From assembly GCA_023248995.1 (NCBI GenBank), contig JAHFDN010000018.1, positions 1-60,089 on the forward strand: a stretch of DNA of 60,089 nucleotides, written 5' to 3'. A program made the position numbers and the translations under genes. A model generated the notes under the pieces. It was not told the DNA's origin, did not search any database, and saw only the letters and a list, made by a program, of their open reading frames with translations. The stretch comes from Candidatus Rokuibacteriota bacterium (GTDB taxonomy: Bacteria > Methylomirabilota > Methylomirabilia > Rokubacteriales > CSP1-6). Below, piece after piece: positions 59,986 through 60,089 of this stretch (the stretch's first letter is position 1; each line of letters opens with the position of its first letter).

Positions 59986-60089
59986 ATGGACAAGCGTCCC
60001 TTCCAGACCCAGTTGCCCAAGGGCGTCAAGATCTACCTGCCGGACGAGGCGGCCCTGAAGCGGACCGTCGAGCAGCGCCTCCTGTCGGT
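59986..60089 (+). CDS. hisZ: ATP phosphoribosyltransferase regulatory subunit, N-terminal part (3' end outside window)
   Basis: Only 34 codons are present. MDKRPFQTQLPKGVKIYLPD followed by EAALKRTVEQRLLS matches the N-terminus of HisZ, the HisRS-like regulatory subunit of the first histidine enzyme (the usual pattern is LPxGxxDxLPxEAxxxR..E..LL). Histidyl-tRNA synthetase has a similar opening and cannot be fully excluded from this short fragment. Confidence 0.6.
   Translation, partial: MDKRPFQTQLPKGVKIYLPDEAALKRTVEQRLLS

Overview
This is one contiguous, gene-dense window of very GC-rich DNA from a diderm (Gram-negative-type) bacterium. The outer-membrane side is shown by a beta-barrel protein, a LolA-like periplasmic domain and lipoprotein signals. 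Composition, gene content and a CUAEP-tailed radical SAM gene would fit Candidatus Rokubacteria/Methylomirabilota or a GC-rich deltaproteobacterial relative; this is inference, since no rRNA is present. I found no tRNA, rRNA, CRISPR array, insertion sequence or phage gene, and no gene-free stretch longer than 300 bases.

Layout. 1-2736: tail of an RraA-like gene, a 2-hydroxyacid dehydrogenase, a cation diffusion facilitator and a pterin dehydratase. 2733-7159 (minus): outer-membrane barrel plus an RND exporter fused to a LolA-like domain. 7367-13295: exported protein with a BamE-like tail, an amino-acid ABC importer without ATPase, a DUF971/VOC/cupin overlap operon, a PilZ protein and a small lipoprotein. 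13301-14319 (minus): DinB-like protein and a zincin. 14430-17554: a B12-type radical SAM gene whose apparent stop is very probably a selenocysteine codon, then a NifU-like Fe-S protein and an ATP-grasp ligase. 17676-26087: oligopeptide-type ABC importer (no ATPases), molybdopterin oxidoreductase, aldehyde dehydrogenase and amidase. 26254-30419: minor pilins with a sigma-54 promoter, then a TPR lipoprotein. 30475-32449: pyrroline-5-carboxylate dehydrogenase and a lone receiver domain.

32684-48952 is the division and cell wall (dcw) cluster: mraZ, rsmH, ftsL, ftsI, murE, murF, mraY, murD, ftsW, murC, murB, ftsQ, ftsA, ftsZ. murG and ddl are missing from their usual places. 49038-56001 is an overlapping string resembling the ylm-divIVA segment that follows ftsZ in many bacteria: a radical SAM homologue without its catalytic core, pgeF, yggS, proC, yggT, divIVA, yggU, mtnA and a double nitroreductase. 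56067-56390 is a coiled-coil gene split by an amber codon. 56510-59983 may be a complete non-orthologous serine pathway: class V aminotransferase, serA and a histidine phosphatase. The window ends in the start of hisZ.

Most exciting: position 15858 is an in-frame TGA within Cys-Sec-Ala-Glu-Pro, followed by a 7-bp hairpin that fits the bacterial SECIS pattern. The radical SAM selenoprotein, NifU-like protein and ATP-grasp enzyme may form an uncharacterised biosynthetic or modification module. Second in interest are the RND-LolA fusion with an internal signal-peptide-like segment and the core-less radical SAM homologue.
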